Notes: generated by a model from the sequence alone, not told the origin. Numbered from the stretch's first letter, positions 1 through 9,124 are shown. The stretch: 64,000 bases of DNA from Rahnella aquatilis CIP 78.65 = ATCC 33071 (GCF_000241955.1 NC_016818.1:2046001-2110000); one strand, 5' to 3'. Numbers and translations are program-made.

Positions 1-1
1 G

Positions 2-790
2 CTGCATTCTGCGCCCGGCGCGCAGTTGCGTGAAATGGCGAAACTGGCGCGCCGTTTAGGCATCCGGCTGCACAGTCATTTGTCGGAAACCGTGGATTAT
101 CTTGATGCGGCGCGCGCTAAATTCGACATGACGCCGGTGCAGTTTTGTGCGGAACACGACTGGCTGGGGGACGACGTGTGGTTTGCGCATCTGGTGAAGT
201 TACTGCCGCAGGAGATTGCGATACTGGGACAAACCCGCACCGGCATTGCGCATTGTCCGCAAAGCAACGGGCGTCTGGGCAGCGGCATCGCCGATCTGCT
301 GGCGCTGGAGCAGGCTGGCGTTCCGGTTTCGCTGGGCGTTGACGGCGCGGCATCGAACGAAGCCGCGGATATGCAAAGTGAGGCGCATGCCGCGTGGCTG
401 TTGCAACGTGCCCGAAAAGGCATGCTGGCGAAGCCGCGCTATGACGGCGGCACCTTTGAAGGCGGCGGCGATGCGGCATCCATCGAAGACGTGGTGCGCT
501 GGGGCAGCGCGGGCGGGGCGCAAATCCTCGGCCTGCAACAGAGCGGCACCGTGCAGGTGGGCATGCTGGCAGATATCGCCATTTACCGGCTGGACGACCC
601 ACGTTACTTCGGCCTGCATGACATGGCGATCGGGCCGGTAGCCTGCGGCGGCCGCGCGTCACTTAAGGCGCTGATGATCAAGGGCCGCGTTATCGTCGAA
701 AACGATGTCATCCCCGGTCTTGATCTGGAGGCCATGCGCCACGAGGCAATGTCTGCCGTCCGAACCCTGCAACAGCGCGCTGCGGGTTGA
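2..790 (+). CDS. 8-oxoguanine deaminase-like amidohydrolase (5' end cut by the window edge)
   Basis: C-terminal part of a metal-dependent amidohydrolase of the TRZ/ATZ/cytosine-deaminase group. The reading frame is open from base 2, so the start lies outside the window. Visible active-site elements are an HSHLSE segment near bases 71-88, a FAHLVKL histidine near base 187 and a GVDGAASNE segment whose metal-binding Asp is at 341-343. These fit the 8-oxoguanine deaminase branch, which converts 8-oxoguanine to urate plus ammonia in the cytosol. An oxygenase gene follows after about 27 bases, suggesting one transcript. Family membership is secure; the exact substrate is inferred from resemblance. 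Confidence 0.8.
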   Translation: MHSAPGAQLREMAKLARRLGIRLHSHLSETVDYLDAARAKFDMTPVQFCAEHDWLGDDVWFAHLVKLLPQEIAILGQTRTGIAHCPQSNGRLGSGIADLLALEQAGVPVSLGVDGAASNEAADMQSEAHAAWLLQRARKGMLAKPRYDGGTFEGGGDAASIEDVVRWGSAGGAQILGLQQSGTVQVGMLADIAIYRLDDPRYFGLHDMAIGPVACGGRASLKALMIKGRVIVENDVIPGLDLEAMRHEAMSAVRTLQQRAAG

Positions 791-817
791 ACCCTATTGA
801 TTATGAAGGATAAAAAA

Positions 818-1822
818 ATGACACAATCCACTCACACCTCATCCGCTCAGGCATCAGGTTATGCATTACAGGAACTGGAAAAAGAAGCGGGAATGGGCGC
901 GATGGGCGAAGAGACGTTTGCCCGCGAAGTTCGCTGCATCGATCTCTCTGATTTCGAAAACCGTAAAAGCGAGATCGCCGATGAACTCTGGCTGGCAGCC
1001 GTCGAAATCGGTTTCTTTCAGGTGAGCAACCACGGCATTGCGCTGGACGATATTCGTCAGGCATTCAGCATGACGGAAGATTTCTTCTCGCTGCCCGACG
1101 AAGTCAAAGCGCAATATCCGCTGGCGCGTAACGCCGGCTGGGAAAATAAGTCTCAGGTGCGCCCGTCGACCAAAACGCCGGATCAGAAAGAGTCCTATCA
1201 GATCACCCGTCCGCTGATGGCGTCGCTGTGGCCCGGCGAACAGGAGTTGCCTGCTTTTAAACAGACCATGCTGAGTTTTGAGTCACAGTGCTGGCAACTG
1301 GGCATGAAATTGCTTTCCTGTTTTGCGCTCAAGCTGGGTTTCCCGGAGCACTTTTTCGAGCAGGCGCACAATCCAGATCAGCAAAGCTATCAGAGTACGC
1401 TGCGCATGCTGCACTACTATGCTACCGAACAATCGGAGCAGGGGATGTGGCGTGCCGGTGCGCACACTGATTTCGATTGCCTGACACTGCTTTTCCAGCG
1501 TCCCGGTCAGGGCGGCTTACAGGTGTGTCCGGGCAAAGATCGCGAAAGTCAGCAGTGGACCAGTATCGAACCGCGCGAAGAGGTGATCACCTGCAATATT
1601 GGCGACATGCTGATGCGCTGGAGCGACGATCAGTTGCCTTCCAATTTCCATCGGGTAAGAAACCCGCTGCCCGGCGAATATCAGGGCGCGCGCTACAGCC
1701 TGGCGTTTTTCTGCCAGGCCAACAAAGACGTCGAAATTCTGGGACCGCAGGCGAAATATCCGGCCATCAGCGCCGAAGACTATCTGCAGCAGCGAATTCA
1801 GGCGAATTTCGCGAAAGGATAA
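818..1822 (+). CDS. isopenicillin N synthase-like 2-oxoglutarate/Fe(II) oxygenase
   Basis: 334-residue non-haem iron oxygenase of the IPNS/2OG family. The iron triad is visible as H216-T-D218 (GAHTDFD) and H278 (FHRVRNP), with R292-x-S294 in place to bind a co-substrate. The N-terminal DIOX_N region includes GFFQVSNHG. I choose the ATG at 818 because AAGGA lies 7 bases upstream; an in-frame TTG at 797 is less likely. It follows the 8-oxoguanine deaminase gene closely, so a role in oxidising a purine or related nitrogen heterocycle is an inference. The substrate is unknown. The gene ends at a strong terminator. Confidence 0.85.
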   Translation: MTQSTHTSSAQASGYALQELEKEAGMGAMGEETFAREVRCIDLSDFENRKSEIADELWLAAVEIGFFQVSNHGIALDDIRQAFSMTEDFFSLPDEVKAQYPLARNAGWENKSQVRPSTKTPDQKESYQITRPLMASLWPGEQELPAFKQTMLSFESQCWQLGMKLLSCFALKLGFPEHFFEQAHNPDQQSYQSTLRMLHYYATEQSEQGMWRAGAHTDFDCLTLLFQRPGQGGLQVCPGKDRESQQWTSIEPREEVITCNIGDMLMRWSDDQLPSNFHRVRNPLPGEYQGARYSLAFFCQANKDVEILGPQAKYPAISAEDYLQQRIQANFAKG

Positions 1823-1835
1823 GGGGATCTGAAAG

Positions 1836-1875
1836 CAAAAAAAGCCCGCTGAGTTTACTCACGCGGGCTTTTTTG
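1836..1875. terminator. bidirectional intrinsic terminator
   Basis: Stem AAGCCCGC (1842-1849) pairs with GCGGGCTT (1863-1870). An A-run precedes and a T-run follows it, so it can end the oxygenase transcript on the + strand and the YjfB-like gene on the - strand. Confidence 0.85.
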
Positions 1876-1881
1876 TATCAG

Positions 1882-2070
1882 TCAGGCGGTGGTATTGATA
1901 TTGCGACCGATTGCCGGATTAGCAGGTAACGCGGGGATCGAGTCAATCATGCTGGTCACTGCCGTCTGCTGACTATCCAGCGACTTTTTCAGCAGGATGT
2001 TGTTGACCTGAGTGCTGGTATCCAGGCTATTAAGGCTGGTCGCCAGCGATGCAATTTGCGAAACATCCAT
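1882..2070 (-). CDS. YjfB-like small putative motility protein
   Basis: 62-residue protein starting MDVSQIASLAT, matching the small YjfB family annotated as putative motility proteins. Its function is not established. It has no signal peptide or membrane segment. Residues are mostly small and polar, and the C-terminus carries the GRNINTTA segment typical of the family. The ATG at 2070 is preceded by GGAG in good register. It is transcribed alone toward the shared terminator. Confidence 0.7.
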   Translation of the reverse strand: MDVSQIASLATSLNSLDTSTQVNNILLKKSLDSQQTAVTSMIDSIPALPANPAIGRNINTTA

Positions 2071-2294
2071 TTTGTTCTCCTGTTCGGTACAACATAAAAG
2101 GAACTGCTCCGGGCGTGGAGCTGTAAGGTTATCGGCAGTTTGCGCAATAACTGTAGAGGTAAATACTGTTGAGGTCGCAGTCGCTTAAAGGCTCTCCCGA
2201 TCCCGGACGCAAGGGGAAAAGGCCCGGTAGCCTGTATCGCCTCAGGAATTACGGTTATAATCGCACAAATTATTCAACGGATTTAGAAACGAAA

Positions 2295-2834
2295 ATGACA
2301 AAACTCTCCTTACAAGAACAACTGCTGAAAGCGGGATTAGTGACCAGCAAAAAGATGGACAAAGTGCAGAGAACGGCGAAAAAATCACGCGTTCAGGCAC
2401 GCGAGGCCAGAGAGGCGGTGGAAGAAAATAAAAAAGCGCAGATGGAACGTGACAGGCAGCTGAGCGAACAACAAAAACAAGCCGCGTTATCTAAAGAATA
2501 TAAAGCGCAGGTGAAGCAACTGATTGAAATGAATAAAATCGTCATTTCAGCAGGGAATATTGATTTTAACTTCACCGATAATAATCTGATTAAAAAATTG
2601 GTGGTGGATAAGGCAACGCAGTCTCAGCTGATCAGTGGCCGTCTTGCCATCGCACGTCTGGTGGCTGATAACCGTGGCGAAAGTCAGTACGCCATTATCC
2701 CCGCCAGCGTCGCAGATAAAATTGCCCAGCGTGATGCCAGCAGTATTGTCTTAAACAGTGCGCTGAGTCAGGAAGAGCAGGATGAAGAAGATCCGTATGC
2801 TGATTTCAAAGTGCCTGATGATCTGATGTGGTAA
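2295..2834 (+). CDS. yaiL: YaiL, DUF2058 nucleoprotein/polynucleotide-associated protein
   Basis: 179-residue cytosolic protein closely resembling E. coli YaiL over its full length. It starts MTKLSLQEQLLKAG, has a basic coiled-coil stretch rich in K/R/E at residues ~20-75, then a conserved globular part, and ends in ADFKVPDDLMW. The frame is open further upstream, but the ATG at 2295 matches the family N-terminus. The molecular role is unknown; the family name reflects association with nucleic acid. It stands alone between the YjfB-like gene and a LysR gene. Confidence 0.92.
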   Translation: MTKLSLQEQLLKAGLVTSKKMDKVQRTAKKSRVQAREAREAVEENKKAQMERDRQLSEQQKQAALSKEYKAQVKQLIEMNKIVISAGNIDFNFTDNNLIKKLVVDKATQSQLISGRLAIARLVADNRGESQYAIIPASVADKIAQRDASSIVLNSALSQEEQDEEDPYADFKVPDDLMW

Positions 2835-2889
2835 TGGCGATTTCCTCGGGAGATCTACCGAATAAATAACGGGCATTAAACGGGATAAT

Positions 2890-3798
2890 TCAATTATCCA
2901 GATGAGGTTGCATCAGGGTCTCAAACCATGAATGGAAGACCGCCAGTCTCCTGGAGCGCTGGCGGCGATGCGGATAGATAAAGGATACCGGCATAGAGGC
3001 CGCCCGATAATCTGGCATGACCTCCACCAAATCTCCTGACGCCAGCAGGTGTTGCACATCAAAGCGGGGGATTTGTATCAGCCCAAGGCCTGCCAGGCAG
3101 CAGGCGATATAACTTTCTGCATTGTTAACGGCAACCTGGTGGGGGATATCGACACGGTGCAGGTGCCCGTCCTTTGACTGATACTCCCAGGGTAATTCTT
3201 TGCCCGCTTTGGATGAGGTATAACCGATGGTCAGATGTCCTGCGGCGAGATCGTCCGGCCTTGTGGGCAGGCCATGTTCGCGCAGATAAGCCGGGCTGGC
3301 GCAGTTGATCAGGGTTATGTGACCCAGTGAACGCATGACTAGACTGCTGTCATGCAAGACGCCCACACGGATGGCACAATCCACGCCATCCTGCACCAAA
3401 TCGATAGCCCTGTCCGATGAGCCGAGAACCAGTTGTAAACGGGGGTGGCATCGCAATAATTCCGGCAGGGCCGGGGCTATCAGGCGACGGGCAATACGGC
3501 TGGGTACATCGATGGTAAGCTTCCCTGAAACATGGCGCTGACTGAGCTGAAATGACTGGTCGATATCCTCGACTTCTGCCAGTAAAGGGCGCACCCGTTC
3601 GAGCAACTGCTCGCCGTCGGCCGTCAGCCGCACCGTGCGGGTTGTGCGGTGCAGCAGCCTCACCCCCAGTTGCGATTCTAATTGCTGGATGGCGGCAGAA
3701 ACTGAGGCTCGCGGTACAGAGAGTGCGCTGGCGGCCCGAACAAAACTTCCCATTTCAGCTACCTGCGCGAAGACGCGGTATTGGTTGAACCTGTCCAT
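2890..3798 (-). CDS. LysR-family transcriptional regulator
   Basis: 302 residues. The N-terminal winged HTH (residues ~1-60, MDRFNQYRVFAQVAEMGSF then ASVSAAIQQLE) is followed by a LysR substrate-binding domain from ~90. It belongs to the DsdC/CrgA-like group that opens MDRF. It lies downstream of an SDR gene in the same direction (gap 135 bases) rather than divergent from one, so its target is not obvious; the upstream SDR gene is the best candidate. The effector is unknown. Confidence 0.9.
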   Translation of the reverse strand: MDRFNQYRVFAQVAEMGSFVRAASALSVPRASVSAAIQQLESQLGVRLLHRTTRTVRLTADGEQLLERVRPLLAEVEDIDQSFQLSQRHVSGKLTIDVPSRIARRLIAPALPELLRCHPRLQLVLGSSDRAIDLVQDGVDCAIRVGVLHDSSLVMRSLGHITLINCASPAYLREHGLPTRPDDLAAGHLTIGYTSSKAGKELPWEYQSKDGHLHRVDIPHQVAVNNAESYIACCLAGLGLIQIPRFDVQHLLASGDLVEVMPDYRAASMPVSFIYPHRRQRSRRLAVFHSWFETLMQPHLDN

Positions 3799-3933
3799 TT
3801 TTGCTGTCTCGTGGTTATTCCTGACAAAAGAAAATGCACTATTTCTCTTTGTTTGCGCAAGGAGGGGGGATATTTCAGGTTCCCCGGCCTGTCACCCCCT
3901 CTTTCTTTCAGGACGATATGCCGATGCCAGCGG

Positions 3934-4707
3934 TTATTTGGTGGTATAGCCGCCGTTGATCAAAATGGTCTGGCCGGTGATCCACCAGCCGTCGCTCACC
4001 AGATGACGAATGAAAGGCACCACATCTTCAATATCGGTCAGACCCGTTTTGCTGAAAGCGGAAAGTGCGGCTGCCGTCTTATGATATGCCACAGCGTCAG
4101 CGCCTTCTGCAGGATAAAAGAAGGGCGTATCCATCGGGCCAGGCCCTACAGCCGTGACCGAAATACCCCGCGCGCCAAATTCTTTGGAAGCCGCCCGTGT
4201 GTAATGCTCTACCGGGGCTTTCGTGCCCGCGTAAGCCGCATAAAACGGGGTAAAAGCGCCAAGAAGCGAGGTGACTACCGTGCAGATTTTACCGTTGTCG
4301 TTGAGATTTTTACCCGCTTCCTTGAGGAAAAAGAAAGCGGTTTTCGCGTTAACGGATGCCATCTCGTCGTATTCAGTTTCGCTTATTTCCGCCATAGGTT
4401 TTTTGAGTACTTTGCCGACGGTATTGATAGCGATATCCGGCTTGCCAATGGCGGCGATGGTGTCGGCAAAGAGTTTTTCAACGGCGGCAGCGGTCGTCAG
4501 ATCGGCCTGCAATGCCACCGCTCTGGCACCGGCGGCTTCGATGGCGGCCAGCGTTTCATCGGCATCTGCTTTTGAGGAGGCGCTGTTGTAATGAATGGCG
4601 ATGGCTTTTGCCCCCTGAGCGGCTAAATCGCGGGCGATCAAACCGCCGAGATTTTTGGCACCGCCCGCGATGATCACAACTTTGTCTTTAATAGAATGGT
4701 CTGCCAT
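3934..4707 (-). CDS. SDR-family oxidoreductase
   Basis: 257-residue classical short-chain dehydrogenase/reductase. The nucleotide-binding glycine motif is AGGAKNLGG (~residues 14-22), the NAG-type motif is degenerate (INTVGKV), and the catalytic Tyr and Lys are in YAGTK after TSLLG. The C-terminus TGQTILINGGY is typical of the 3-oxoacyl-ACP-reductase-like branch. The glycine motif AGGAKNLGG is a variant of TGxxxGxG, so cofactor preference is uncertain. It lies 117 bases downstream of an HxlR regulator gene on the same strand. Confidence 0.88.
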   Translation of the reverse strand: MADHSIKDKVVIIAGGAKNLGGLIARDLAAQGAKAIAIHYNSASSKADADETLAAIEAAGARAVALQADLTTAAAVEKLFADTIAAIGKPDIAINTVGKVLKKPMAEISETEYDEMASVNAKTAFFFLKEAGKNLNDNGKICTVVTSLLGAFTPFYAAYAGTKAPVEHYTRAASKEFGARGISVTAVGPGPMDTPFFYPAEGADAVAYHKTAAALSAFSKTGLTDIEDVVPFIRHLVSDGWWITGQTILINGGYTTK

Positions 4708-4824
4708 GGTGTGCTCCTTAGGTATCTGTCAGAAAGCTGAGTCTAGACATTAATCCCCTTGAAATAAGCACCCCAACGCTGAATAGACAATCCAGAAAAT
4801 CAGTCTAATGAAAGACAGTCCGGC

Positions 4825-5214
4825 TCAGGGAGTTTCAGCATCCTTCAGGGAGGAAGGCTCGCGGCGGGCGAAAATGCCAGCCATTTCTTCACTATTCTCC
4901 GTTCCCCAGGCACACAGCGGCATGATGGCCTCGGCCAGACTGCGACCAAGCGGGGTCAGGGCGTAGTCAACGCGCGGCGGTACTTCCTGATAATCAGTCC
5001 TTGCCAGAACCTTATCGGCCTCGAGATCCTTCAGTTGCTGGATCAGCACCTTATTGCTGACGCCAGCGATCAAACGCCTGAGCTCACCATAACGCTTCGG
5101 GCCGTCACGCAGGAAAAAAAGAACCAGCGGCTTCCACTTGCCCGAGATGATACGCAGCGTCGTGTTCAGCCCGCAGCCGGTTCCGCAGATTTCAGTTTGA
5201 AAATTTGTTGTCAT
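4825..5214 (-). CDS. HxlR-family winged-helix regulator
   Basis: 129-residue HxlR/MarR-like regulator. The diagnostic parts are ISGKWKPLVLFFLRDGP followed by RYGELRRLI and the wing region around RTDYQEVPPRVDYALT. A Cys pair near the N-terminus (CGTGC, residues ~10-14) is typical of HxlR proteins that sense electrophiles or disulfide stress; sensing is an inference here. It is divergent from an SDR gene at 5327, the likely target, and an SDR gene lies downstream as well. Confidence 0.88.
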   Translation of the reverse strand: MTTNFQTEICGTGCGLNTTLRIISGKWKPLVLFFLRDGPKRYGELRRLIAGVSNKVLIQQLKDLEADKVLARTDYQEVPPRVDYALTPLGRSLAEAIMPLCAWGTENSEEMAGIFARREPSSLKDAETP

Positions 5215-5221
5215 TTTAGGT

Positions 5222-5258
5222 GGTTACCAAAAGGTGCATACTTGACCAGAGGTTACCA
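5222..5258. promoter_or_regulatory. candidate HxlR operator: direct repeats
   Basis: GGTTACCA occurs at 5222-5229 and again at 5251-5258 between the divergent HxlR and SDR genes. Direct repeats 29 bases apart, start to start, are a plausible regulator site. No binding data can be inferred beyond position. Confidence 0.4.
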
Positions 5259-5326
5259 CGGTCGCACACTGGCCCGCAAGCAGGCCGTTCCCTGCTTCCG
5301 TACTCCCCACAAGAAGGAACCATGAC

Positions 5327-6061
5327 ATGAACAGACTGACTGGAAAAACCGCCGTGATCACCGGCGGCGCGACCGGCATCGGCTTTGCCGCGGCCAGGCG
5401 CTTTATCGAGGAGGGCGCTTTCGTCTTCATCTTTGGCCGCCGGCAGGCAGTGCTTGACGCTGCCGTGGCGGAACTTGGCAGCCATGCCCGCGCAGTCAAA
5501 GGCTCGGTTTCTGATGAGGGCGATCTCGACCGGCTTTACGCAGCCGTGCGGGCCGAGCGTGGCACGCTCGACATCGTTTTCGCCAATGCCGGGGCGGGAA
5601 GCCCGCTTCCGCTCGGCCAGCTCACCGCCGAACATATTGACGAAGCCTTCGATACCAATGTGAAAGGGACGATCTTTACCGTCCAGAAGGCGCTGCCGCT
5701 GATGGGGCCCGGCGGGTCGATTATCCTGACCGGTTCGAGCGCGGGCACCACCGGCGCCCCGGCATTCAGTGCCTACAGTGCCAGCAAGGCGGCGGTGCGG
5801 AACCTCGCACGGACCTGGGCGGAAGACCTGAAGGGAACCGGTATCCGGGTAAACGTGCTCTCGCCCGGCGCAACCGCGACCGAACTTGCCAAAGACGCGC
5901 TGGGGGAGGAGGGCCAGAAGGCCTTCGCCGCGATGACACCGTTGCAGCGTATGGCTGAACCTGCGGAGATCGGTGCGGTGGCTGCCTTTCTCGCCTCGCA
6001 GGACAGCAGCTTCATGACGGCCAGCGAAGTTGCCGTTGACGGTGGCCTGGCGCAACTCTGA
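5327..6061 (+). CDS. SDR-family oxidoreductase
   Basis: 244 residues. Classical SDR with the TGGATGIGFA nucleotide-binding motif at ~residues 12-21, NAGAGSP at ~86, and catalytic Ser with YSASK at ~150. It ends with a typical DGGLAQL tail. The start ATG at 5327 follows AAGGAACC. The gene is visibly more GC-rich than its neighbours, which hints at separate ancestry. It is divergent from the HxlR gene, which probably controls it; the substrate is unknown. Confidence 0.9.
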   Translation: MNRLTGKTAVITGGATGIGFAAARRFIEEGAFVFIFGRRQAVLDAAVAELGSHARAVKGSVSDEGDLDRLYAAVRAERGTLDIVFANAGAGSPLPLGQLTAEHIDEAFDTNVKGTIFTVQKALPLMGPGGSIILTGSSAGTTGAPAFSAYSASKAAVRNLARTWAEDLKGTGIRVNVLSPGATATELAKDALGEEGQKAFAAMTPLQRMAEPAEIGAVAAFLASQDSSFMTASEVAVDGGLAQL

Positions 6062-6130
6062 AACATCAGGCCCGGCAGTGCAATATGAGTATCTGGCGCG
6101 GCGCGGGCTATGTTAACCAAAGGAATAAAT

Positions 6131-6730
6131 ATGAAATACGCCATTATCGGCTTCGGCCAGATTGGTCAGGCACTTGCCAGGGCATTTGCCCGCAGCGGTA
6201 TCGAAGTCTCCGTGGCGACCACGCGGGACCCGGAAAGTTTTGCCTCTGATGCCGCCGCGATCGGGCCTGGGATCATTACGCAAAAACTGGCAGACGTGGT
6301 TCAGGCCGACGTCATCTTTTTGGCTGTGCGTTTTGAGTCTCACCCGGACGTTGCGAAGACGTTGCCGGACTGGAAGGGCAAGATCATTATCGATGTGACC
6401 AATGCCTACGGCGTCCATCCTGAGAAACTAGGAGGCCAGCCTTCTTCCTGCGTAGTGGCCCAGGCTTTTGCCGGAGGAAGACTGGTCAAAGGCTTTAATC
6501 ATCTGGGCGCAGGCGTTCTCAGTCAGGATCCGGCGGTGCAGGGTGGCAGAAGAGTCGTGTTCCTGGCGAGCGACGATGATGATGCAGCAGATGAAATCAG
6601 TGCGCTTGCGGAGCGGCTCGGTTTCTCTCCGGTCAAGCTTGGCGGACTGATGGCGGGGGGACTGCTTGTGCAGGCACGCGGAAATAGCTGGGGACAACTG
6701 ATCTTTAAAGACCTGGTCAGTTTTGACTGA
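6131..6730 (+). CDS. NAD(P)-binding reductase, F420-oxidoreductase-like family
   Basis: 199 residues. The Rossmann N-terminus MKYAIIGFGQIGQALARAF has GxGxxG at residues 7-12. It continues with DVIFLAV and a C-terminal half like that of the NADP-dependent F420 reductase/dinucleotide-binding family widespread in bacteria lacking F420. The ATG at 6131 has AAGGA 6 bases upstream; the ATG at 6110 lacks this. It follows the SDR gene by about 70 bases and may be co-transcribed. Reaction unknown, presumably NADPH-dependent reduction. Confidence 0.82.
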   Translation: MKYAIIGFGQIGQALARAFARSGIEVSVATTRDPESFASDAAAIGPGIITQKLADVVQADVIFLAVRFESHPDVAKTLPDWKGKIIIDVTNAYGVHPEKLGGQPSSCVVAQAFAGGRLVKGFNHLGAGVLSQDPAVQGGRRVVFLASDDDDAADEISALAERLGFSPVKLGGLMAGGLLVQARGNSWGQLIFKDLVSFD

Positions 6731-6797
6731 CGTATCCTGGTTTTCAAACGCGCGTGATCCCGGTATAGCTTATGAGGAGTCTGCGGCTCCCTCTGTT

Positions 6798-7688
6798 TTA
6801 TGCCTTGTAACGCAAGGCATCAGCGACCCGTGAAAACGCGGGAGAGGGTTGTTTACGGCTGGGATAATACAGGTAATATCCGGGAAATGGATGGCACCAT
6901 GGTTCAAGCACGCGTATCAGGCGACCCTCCTTAATATGTGATTCAAACTCTTCTTCCGGTAGAAAAGCAATGCCAAGCCCGGCTAACGCTGCGTCCACCA
7001 TGTGTGCTGAAGTATTGAACGTCAGTTGCCCGGTGACCCGCACGTTTACCGGGCCTTCGTCATTCTCGAACTCCCAAATGTAAAGCCCCCCTGATGTCGT
7101 TTGTCGCATATTAATGCAATTGTGCTGGAGAAGATCGTGTGGCGTCTGCGGCACCGTATGGGTAGCGAAATACTCAGGCGATGCAACCGCAGCCATTTGC
7201 AACTTCGGACTAATCGGCATCGCTATCATGTCTTTATCAATGGTGTCACCCAGACGTACACCCGCATCAAACCTGTCGGCGACGATGTTGCGAAAACCGT
7301 GGTTAGCATCAAACTCCAGTCTGATATCAGGATATTCTTTCAGCAGAGGAGATAATTTGGGCAACAGTATCGTTTTCAGAACATGGGGACCGCAGGTGAT
7401 GCGAACAGTCCCTGCGGGTTTATCACGCATCTCAGTCAGCATGTCTAACTCGGCGAGTATTTCATCAACCCGATCGCCTATGTTCAGTAGCAATCGCTCT
7501 CCGGCAGCGGTCGGCGATACGCTACGGGTCGTGCGTGTCAGCAGGCGAATTTGCATCTCCTCTTCAAGTGCAGAAATCGCCTGACTCAGTGCGGGTTGGG
7601 TGACACCCAGCTTTGCAGCGGCGCGGGTGAAACTGCTTTCACGGGCAACCGTAATAAAATAAAGAAGATCGTTTAGGTTGCGTTTCAT
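6798..7688 (-). CDS. LysR-family transcriptional regulator
   Basis: 296 residues. The HTH is at residues ~1-60 (NDLLYFITVARESSFTRAA, QPALSQAISALE) with a C-terminal effector-binding domain. It is divergent from a major-facilitator pump gene and a hydrolase gene at 7918-10153, the likely targets. The intergenic region carries several short palindromes. Confidence 0.9.
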   Translation of the reverse strand: MKRNLNDLLYFITVARESSFTRAAAKLGVTQPALSQAISALEEEMQIRLLTRTTRSVSPTAAGERLLLNIGDRVDEILAELDMLTEMRDKPAGTVRITCGPHVLKTILLPKLSPLLKEYPDIRLEFDANHGFRNIVADRFDAGVRLGDTIDKDMIAMPISPKLQMAAVASPEYFATHTVPQTPHDLLQHNCINMRQTTSGGLYIWEFENDEGPVNVRVTGQLTFNTSAHMVDAALAGLGIAFLPEEEFESHIKEGRLIRVLEPWCHPFPGYYLYYPSRKQPSPAFSRVADALRYKA

Positions 7689-7702
7689 AACGTCAGTCCC
7701 GT

Positions 7703-7755
7703 CTTATTAATAAGTACCGCTTATAAGCCCATTAAGTATCCATTAGCTAGTAATG
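7703..7755. promoter_or_regulatory. palindrome-rich LysR/MFS intergenic control region
   Basis: Three short inverted repeats lie between the divergent genes: CTTATTAATAAG (7703-7714), GCTTATAAGC (7719-7728) and CATTA-GCTAG-TAATG (7741-7755). They are plausible binding sites for the LysR protein or RNA polymerase-overlapping elements. The call rests on position and symmetry only. Confidence 0.4.
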
Positions 7756-7917
7756 ATGCACACCGCGTGTAAAATTTTCAACAAGAGCTTATTCAGCGAT
7801 GAAGGATAAACGCTCTTATTTTTTCATCTTCCTTTCACTTTTTATCTTTTACGTTATTTCTGCGAATAGCGTTCGGCTTATATGAAAACAGCCAGGGATT
7901 ATTTGGAGATAATATTT

Positions 7918-9114
7918 ATGCCGCCATTGTCGGGTAATACAACACGTCAAAAAGAGCGCGCTTACTGGAGCGGGGTTTTCGCTATGACGTTATGTGTCTT
8001 TGCACTCGTCGCTTCGGAATTTATGCCTGTGAGCTTGCTGACACCTATTTCAGCAGATTTAGGTGTCAGTGAGGGAAGCGTGGGTCAGGGGATCGCAATT
8101 TCCGGGCTGTTTGCGGTACTGACCAGTCTTTCCATCTCTGCACTGGCCGGTGCATTCAACCGTAAGATATTGCTGCTGAGCATGACGCTGCTGATGGCCT
8201 TTTCCGGTGCAATTATCGCGCTGGCGTCCGGCTATCTGATTTACATGGCAGGCCGCGCCTTACTGGGTATCGCGATAGGAGGATTCTGGTCACTTTCTGC
8301 CGCTACGGCTATTCGGCTGGTCCCGGCGCATCGGGTTTCGCGGGCATTGGCTATTTTTAACGGCGGTAATGCGCTGGCAACGGTGATAGCCGCCCCGCTG
8401 GGAAGTTATCTGGGGTCTGTTATCGGCTGGAGAGGGACGTTCTTTTGCATCGTTCCGGTCGCGGGCATTGCCTTTGTATGGCAGCTGTTCAGCCTGCCCG
8501 CAATGACAACCGATAAAGCCGATAAGGGAACTGCCAATGTTTTTCGTCTTTTTGCTAACCCGCTTGTGACCGTTGGTCTTGCAGCCTGCGGATTGTTTTT
8601 TATGGGGCAGTTTGCCTTATTCACCTATTTGCGCCCGTTCCTTGAGACGGTAACGCAGGCAGATATCACCACGTTATCGCTCATTTTGCTGACCCTCGGT
8701 GTGGCTGGCTTTATCGGTACGCTGGTGATTAGCACGTTTTTGAATAGTGCCTTTTATCTGACACTTATCTTCATTCCCTTGCTGATGGCAGTCATCGCCG
8801 GAGCGCTGATCGCGTTTGGGAACAGTGTATGGATTGTTGCGCCGCTGCTGAGTTTATGGGGGTTAATCGCCACTGCGGCCCCCACCGGATGGTGGACATG
8901 GATTGCCAGAACACTCCCGGACAATGCGGAAGCTGGCGGAGGCCTTATGGTTGCCATCGTGCAACTGTCAATTGCAATGGGCTCTACCCTCGGGGGCTTT
9001 GCTTTTGACCATCATGGCTATCAAAGCACTTTCACCATCAGCGCTATTTTACTCGTCATCGCGGCTGCCCTGGCTTTATTAACGTCACGTAAAGATATTC
9101 ACCAAACCCACTGA
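7918..9114 (+). CDS. MFS efflux transporter, NepI/AraJ-like (DHA1 family)
   Basis: 398-residue inner-membrane protein with about 12 hydrophobic segments. Motifs such as SEFMPVSLLTPISADLG and GRALLGIAIGGFWSLSA closely resemble the purine-nucleoside exporter NepI and related DHA1 drug/sugar exporters. The ATG at 7918 has GGAG 9 bases upstream; an ATG at 7882 is possible. It is co-directional with a hydrolase gene 10 bases downstream and divergent from a LysR gene, so the three form one regulated unit. The exported compound is not predictable. Confidence 0.85.
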   Translation: MPPLSGNTTRQKERAYWSGVFAMTLCVFALVASEFMPVSLLTPISADLGVSEGSVGQGIAISGLFAVLTSLSISALAGAFNRKILLLSMTLLMAFSGAIIALASGYLIYMAGRALLGIAIGGFWSLSAATAIRLVPAHRVSRALAIFNGGNALATVIAAPLGSYLGSVIGWRGTFFCIVPVAGIAFVWQLFSLPAMTTDKADKGTANVFRLFANPLVTVGLAACGLFFMGQFALFTYLRPFLETVTQADITTLSLILLTLGVAGFIGTLVISTFLNSAFYLTLIFIPLLMAVIAGALIAFGNSVWIVAPLLSLWGLIATAAPTGWWTWIARTLPDNAEAGGGLMVAIVQLSIAMGSTLGGFAFDHHGYQSTFTISAILLVIAAALALLTSRKDIHQTH

Positions 9115-9124
9115 GGATTAACCC

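Noticed and set aside
3781..4575. A 264-codon frame on the + strand opposite the SDR gene
   Set aside because: Antisense to a well-supported SDR gene and low-complexity composition.
5216..6055. A long 279-codon frame on the - strand opposite the SDR gene
   Set aside because: It is antisense to a clear SDR gene and has no family resemblance; GC-rich codons leave the opposite frame open by chance.
7741..7755. CATTAGCTAGTAATG, superficially like the TetR operator
   Set aside because: It lacks the TCTACC arm and serves a LysR-controlled promoter; better read as a separate palindrome.
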